From JAFGED01 sp034430835 (GTDB lineage Bacteria > Chloroflexota > Anaerolineae > B4-G1): a DNA stretch of 7,061 bases. The notes under the pieces were generated by a model, which did not search any database, was not told the origin of the DNA, and was given only the letters and a program-made list of their open reading frames with translations. The stretch is taken from contig DAOUDX010000313.1 in the NCBI GenBank assembly GCA_034430835.1, forward strand, positions 1 to 7,061, given 5' to 3'. Shown here piece by piece: positions 5,737 to 7,061 of this stretch. The position numbers and the translations under genes are program-made. Numbering within the stretch: the first letter of the stretch is position 1; each line of letters begins with the position of its first letter.

Positions 5737-5770
5737 CCGCGGCGGCGTGTTTGCACAAGCGCCGCCGCGG
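5737..5770. terminator. GC-rich perfect hairpin after leuB
   Basis: CCGCGGCGGCG (5737-5747) and CGCCGCCGCGG (5760-5770) form a perfect 11-bp stem with a 12-base loop, about 52 bp past the leuB stop. It is very stable but has no T-run on either side, so it may act as a rho-assisted stop or an mRNA 3' barrier rather than a canonical intrinsic terminator. The candidate TATAAT begins just 3 bases beyond it on the minus strand. Confidence 0.4.
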
Positions 5771-5822
5771 ACACGGTCTTTCTCGGGACTCCGCCAGGTT
5801 GCGCTCTTGAGTGCCCTCGCCC

Positions 5823-6914
5823 CTATTTCTCGATCCTCTCGGCGACGAGGTCGCCCATCTCGCGCGTGCCGACCTGGACCGCGCCTTCCTCCATGATGTC
5901 CCTGGTGCGGTAGCCATCCTCCAGCACCTTTTGCACCGCGGCTTCGATGGCGTCTACCTCTGCCTCCATGTCCAGCGAGTAGCGCAGCAGTAAGCCTGCG
6001 CTGAGGATGGTGGCGATGGGGTTGACCACGTTCATGCCGGTGTACTTGGGGGCCGAGCCGTGGATCGGCTCGAACAGGCCAGGCTTGGTCGCGCCGATGG
6101 CGCCCGAGGGCAGCATGCCCATCGACCCGGCGATCATCGAGGCCTCGTCGGTGAGGATGTCGCCGAACATGTTGCCGGTGACGACGACGTCGAACACCTC
6201 AGGGTAGCGCACCAGCCGCATGGCGGCGATATCGACGAACATCGACTCGAACTCGACATCGGGATACTCCTCGGCGATCTCGGTGGCCGTCTCGCGCCAT
6301 AGGCGAGAGCTCTCCAACACGTTGGCCTTTTCTACTGAGGTGACCTTCTTGCGCCGTTTGAGAGCCATCTCGAACGCCACGCGCACGACGCGCTCGATCT
6401 CGGGCCTGGAGTAGAACATCGTATCGTAGGCTGCCTCCACCGGCTGCCCATCGGGGCCATCCACCATCTTGCGCCCACGCTCGCCAAAGTAGATGCCGCC
6501 CGTCAACTCGCGCACGAACAGCAAATCCACGTCCTTGATCACCTCTGGCTTGATGGTCGAGGCGAAGAGTAACTGCGGGTACAGCTTGACCGGGCGCAGG
6601 TTGGCGAACACGCCCATCGCCTTGCGTAACCCCAGCAAGCCCTGCTCCGGGCGTACCTTGGCGCGCGGGTCGTTGTCGAACTTGGGATGGCCCACTGCGC
6701 CCAGCAGCACGCCGTCGCTGGCCAGGCACTTTTTCACGGTCTCTTCGGGGAGCGGGTTCCCCGTCTCGTCGATGGCGACGCCGCCGATCAGCGCTTCTTC
6801 GTACTCGAAGGTGTGGCCGTAGACCTGGGCCACGCGGTTCATCACCTTCACCGCCTCAGTGACGATCTCGGGGCTGATGCCATCTCCGGGTAATGTGACG
6901 ATGTTGGCTTTCAT
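5823..6914 (-). CDS. leuB: 3-isopropylmalate dehydrogenase
   Basis: A 363-residue cytosolic enzyme that oxidises and decarboxylates 3-isopropylmalate with NAD to 2-oxoisocaproate, the third step of leucine synthesis. Visible landmarks: LPGDGISPE (8-16), substrate arginines in LGLRKAMGVFANLRP (Arg97, Arg107) and VREL (Arg135), GGIYFGERG (139-147, Tyr142), VEKANVL (194-200, Lys196), VDIAAM (227-232, Asp228), the family signature GNMFGDILTDEASMIAGS (247-264, Asp252 and Asp256), and the NAD-site GSAPKYTG (286-293). Length is normal. The start is fixed by the conserved N-terminus and an in-frame stop four codons upstream. AGGAGG (6929-6934) lies 14 bases before the ATG, longer than usual. No other leu gene is in the window. 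Confidence 0.96.
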   Translation of the reverse strand: MKANIVTLPGDGISPEIVTEAVKVMNRVAQVYGHTFEYEEALIGGVAIDETGNPLPEETVKKCLASDGVLLGAVGHPKFDNDPRAKVRPEQGLLGLRKAMGVFANLRPVKLYPQLLFASTIKPEVIKDVDLLFVRELTGGIYFGERGRKMVDGPDGQPVEAAYDTMFYSRPEIERVVRVAFEMALKRRKKVTSVEKANVLESSRLWRETATEIAEEYPDVEFESMFVDIAAMRLVRYPEVFDVVVTGNMFGDILTDEASMIAGSMGMLPSGAIGATKPGLFEPIHGSAPKYTGMNVVNPIATILSAGLLLRYSLDMEAEVDAIEAAVQKVLEDGYRTRDIMEEGAVQVGTREMGDLVAERIEK

Positions 6915-6944
6915 AGGTGTTCTTCAGTCCTCCTGGTATCATAG

Positions 6945-6973
6945 ATTTTGTGGGTGGTTGACACCACCGTCAA
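6945..6973 (-). promoter_or_regulatory. Candidate leuB promoter with overlapping palindromes (operator?)
   Basis: On the minus strand TTGACG (6973-6968), a 17-bp spacer and CAAAAT (6950-6945) form a plausible promoter; transcription would start near 6938, before the AGGAGG. Two nested palindromes overlap it: GGTGGT-TGAC-ACCACC (6953-6968), perfect 6-bp arms, and TTGAC-ACCACC-GTCAA (6958-6973), perfect 5-bp arms that include the -35. A repressor bound here would block polymerase. No regulator is visible in the window. Confidence 0.4.
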
Positions 6974-7061
6974 TACCGATAAAGTGTCTCTGCCCCATCA
7001 TGTGGAGAGAGCAGAACCCGTTGATAGAGATGGGAGACGCACAGGTTTTTTGTCCCGTTCC
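6974..7061. other. Window end, no gene recognised
   Basis: No coding frame with family-like sequence. An interrupted stem is possible: GTCTC (6986-6990) and CCATC (6995-6999) pair with GATGG (7029-7033) and GAGAC (7034-7038), with a 4-base bulge and a large loop. There is a T6 run at 7046-7051, but it is 7 bases past the stem. Confidence 0.3.

Noticed and set aside
6199..6729. 176-codon open frame overlapping leuB in another frame
   Set aside because: Arg-rich shadow frame inside a well-supported gene.
1..7061. CRISPR array, tRNA or rRNA genes
   Set aside because: No regularly spaced repeats with unique spacers, no cloverleaf with anticodon arm, and no rRNA-like sequence seen on either strand.

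Overview
The window is a GC-rich bacterial chromosome fragment. The TATAAT-type extended -10 promoters, the long Pro/Thr spacer in an envelope enzyme, a lipoprotein glycosidase and DUF2283 / RHPE-type accessory genes together suggest a Chloroflexota (Anaerolineae-like) organism. This assignment is an inference from style, not from a marker gene. Three of the four long genes end in TAG, so TAG is an ordinary stop codon here.

Left third (1-3293), metabolic and envelope genes: a ribulose-phosphate 3-epimerase family gene (192-860, +) with two metal-ligand histidines replaced. It converges on a membrane-anchored SH3/L,D-transpeptidase (958-1869, -). That gene is divergent from a lipoprotein with a clan GH-A type glycosidase fold (2064-3293, +). 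The divergent promoters both read TGGTATnAT. The transpeptidase probably modifies peptidoglycan, and the lipoprotein probably acts on a polysaccharide at the cell surface.

Middle (3294-5822), accessory region: about 700 bp with no recognisable gene, then a 110-bp almost completely palindromic element flanked by TTGAT direct repeats (MITE-like). The element supplies the stop codon of a two-membrane-helix protein gene (4103-4432, -). Upstream in the same apparent operon is a small stand-alone protein (4469-4753, -) resembling the N-terminal domain of McrA/HNH-type restriction endonucleases. These two genes look less GC-rich than their surroundings. Next come a structured repeat (copy A), a cluster of short CCTGAGC/CGAAG repeats, and a toxin-antitoxin-like pair on the minus strand: an RHPE-motif protein broken by an in-frame amber, overlapping a DUF2283 gene. 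A second, partly decayed copy (B) of the structured repeat lies upstream of the pair, so the pair sits between two copies of the same repeat.

Right third (5823-7061): leuB (3-isopropylmalate dehydrogenase, leucine biosynthesis), complete and on the minus strand, with a plausible promoter that overlaps nested palindromes (candidate operator). The remaining bases to the window end hold no gene that I can recognise.

The most notable points are the palindromic mobile element that ends a gene, the amber codon at the expected Trp position of a toxin-like gene, the paired structured repeats around the toxin-antitoxin-like module, and the unusual active site of the epimerase.
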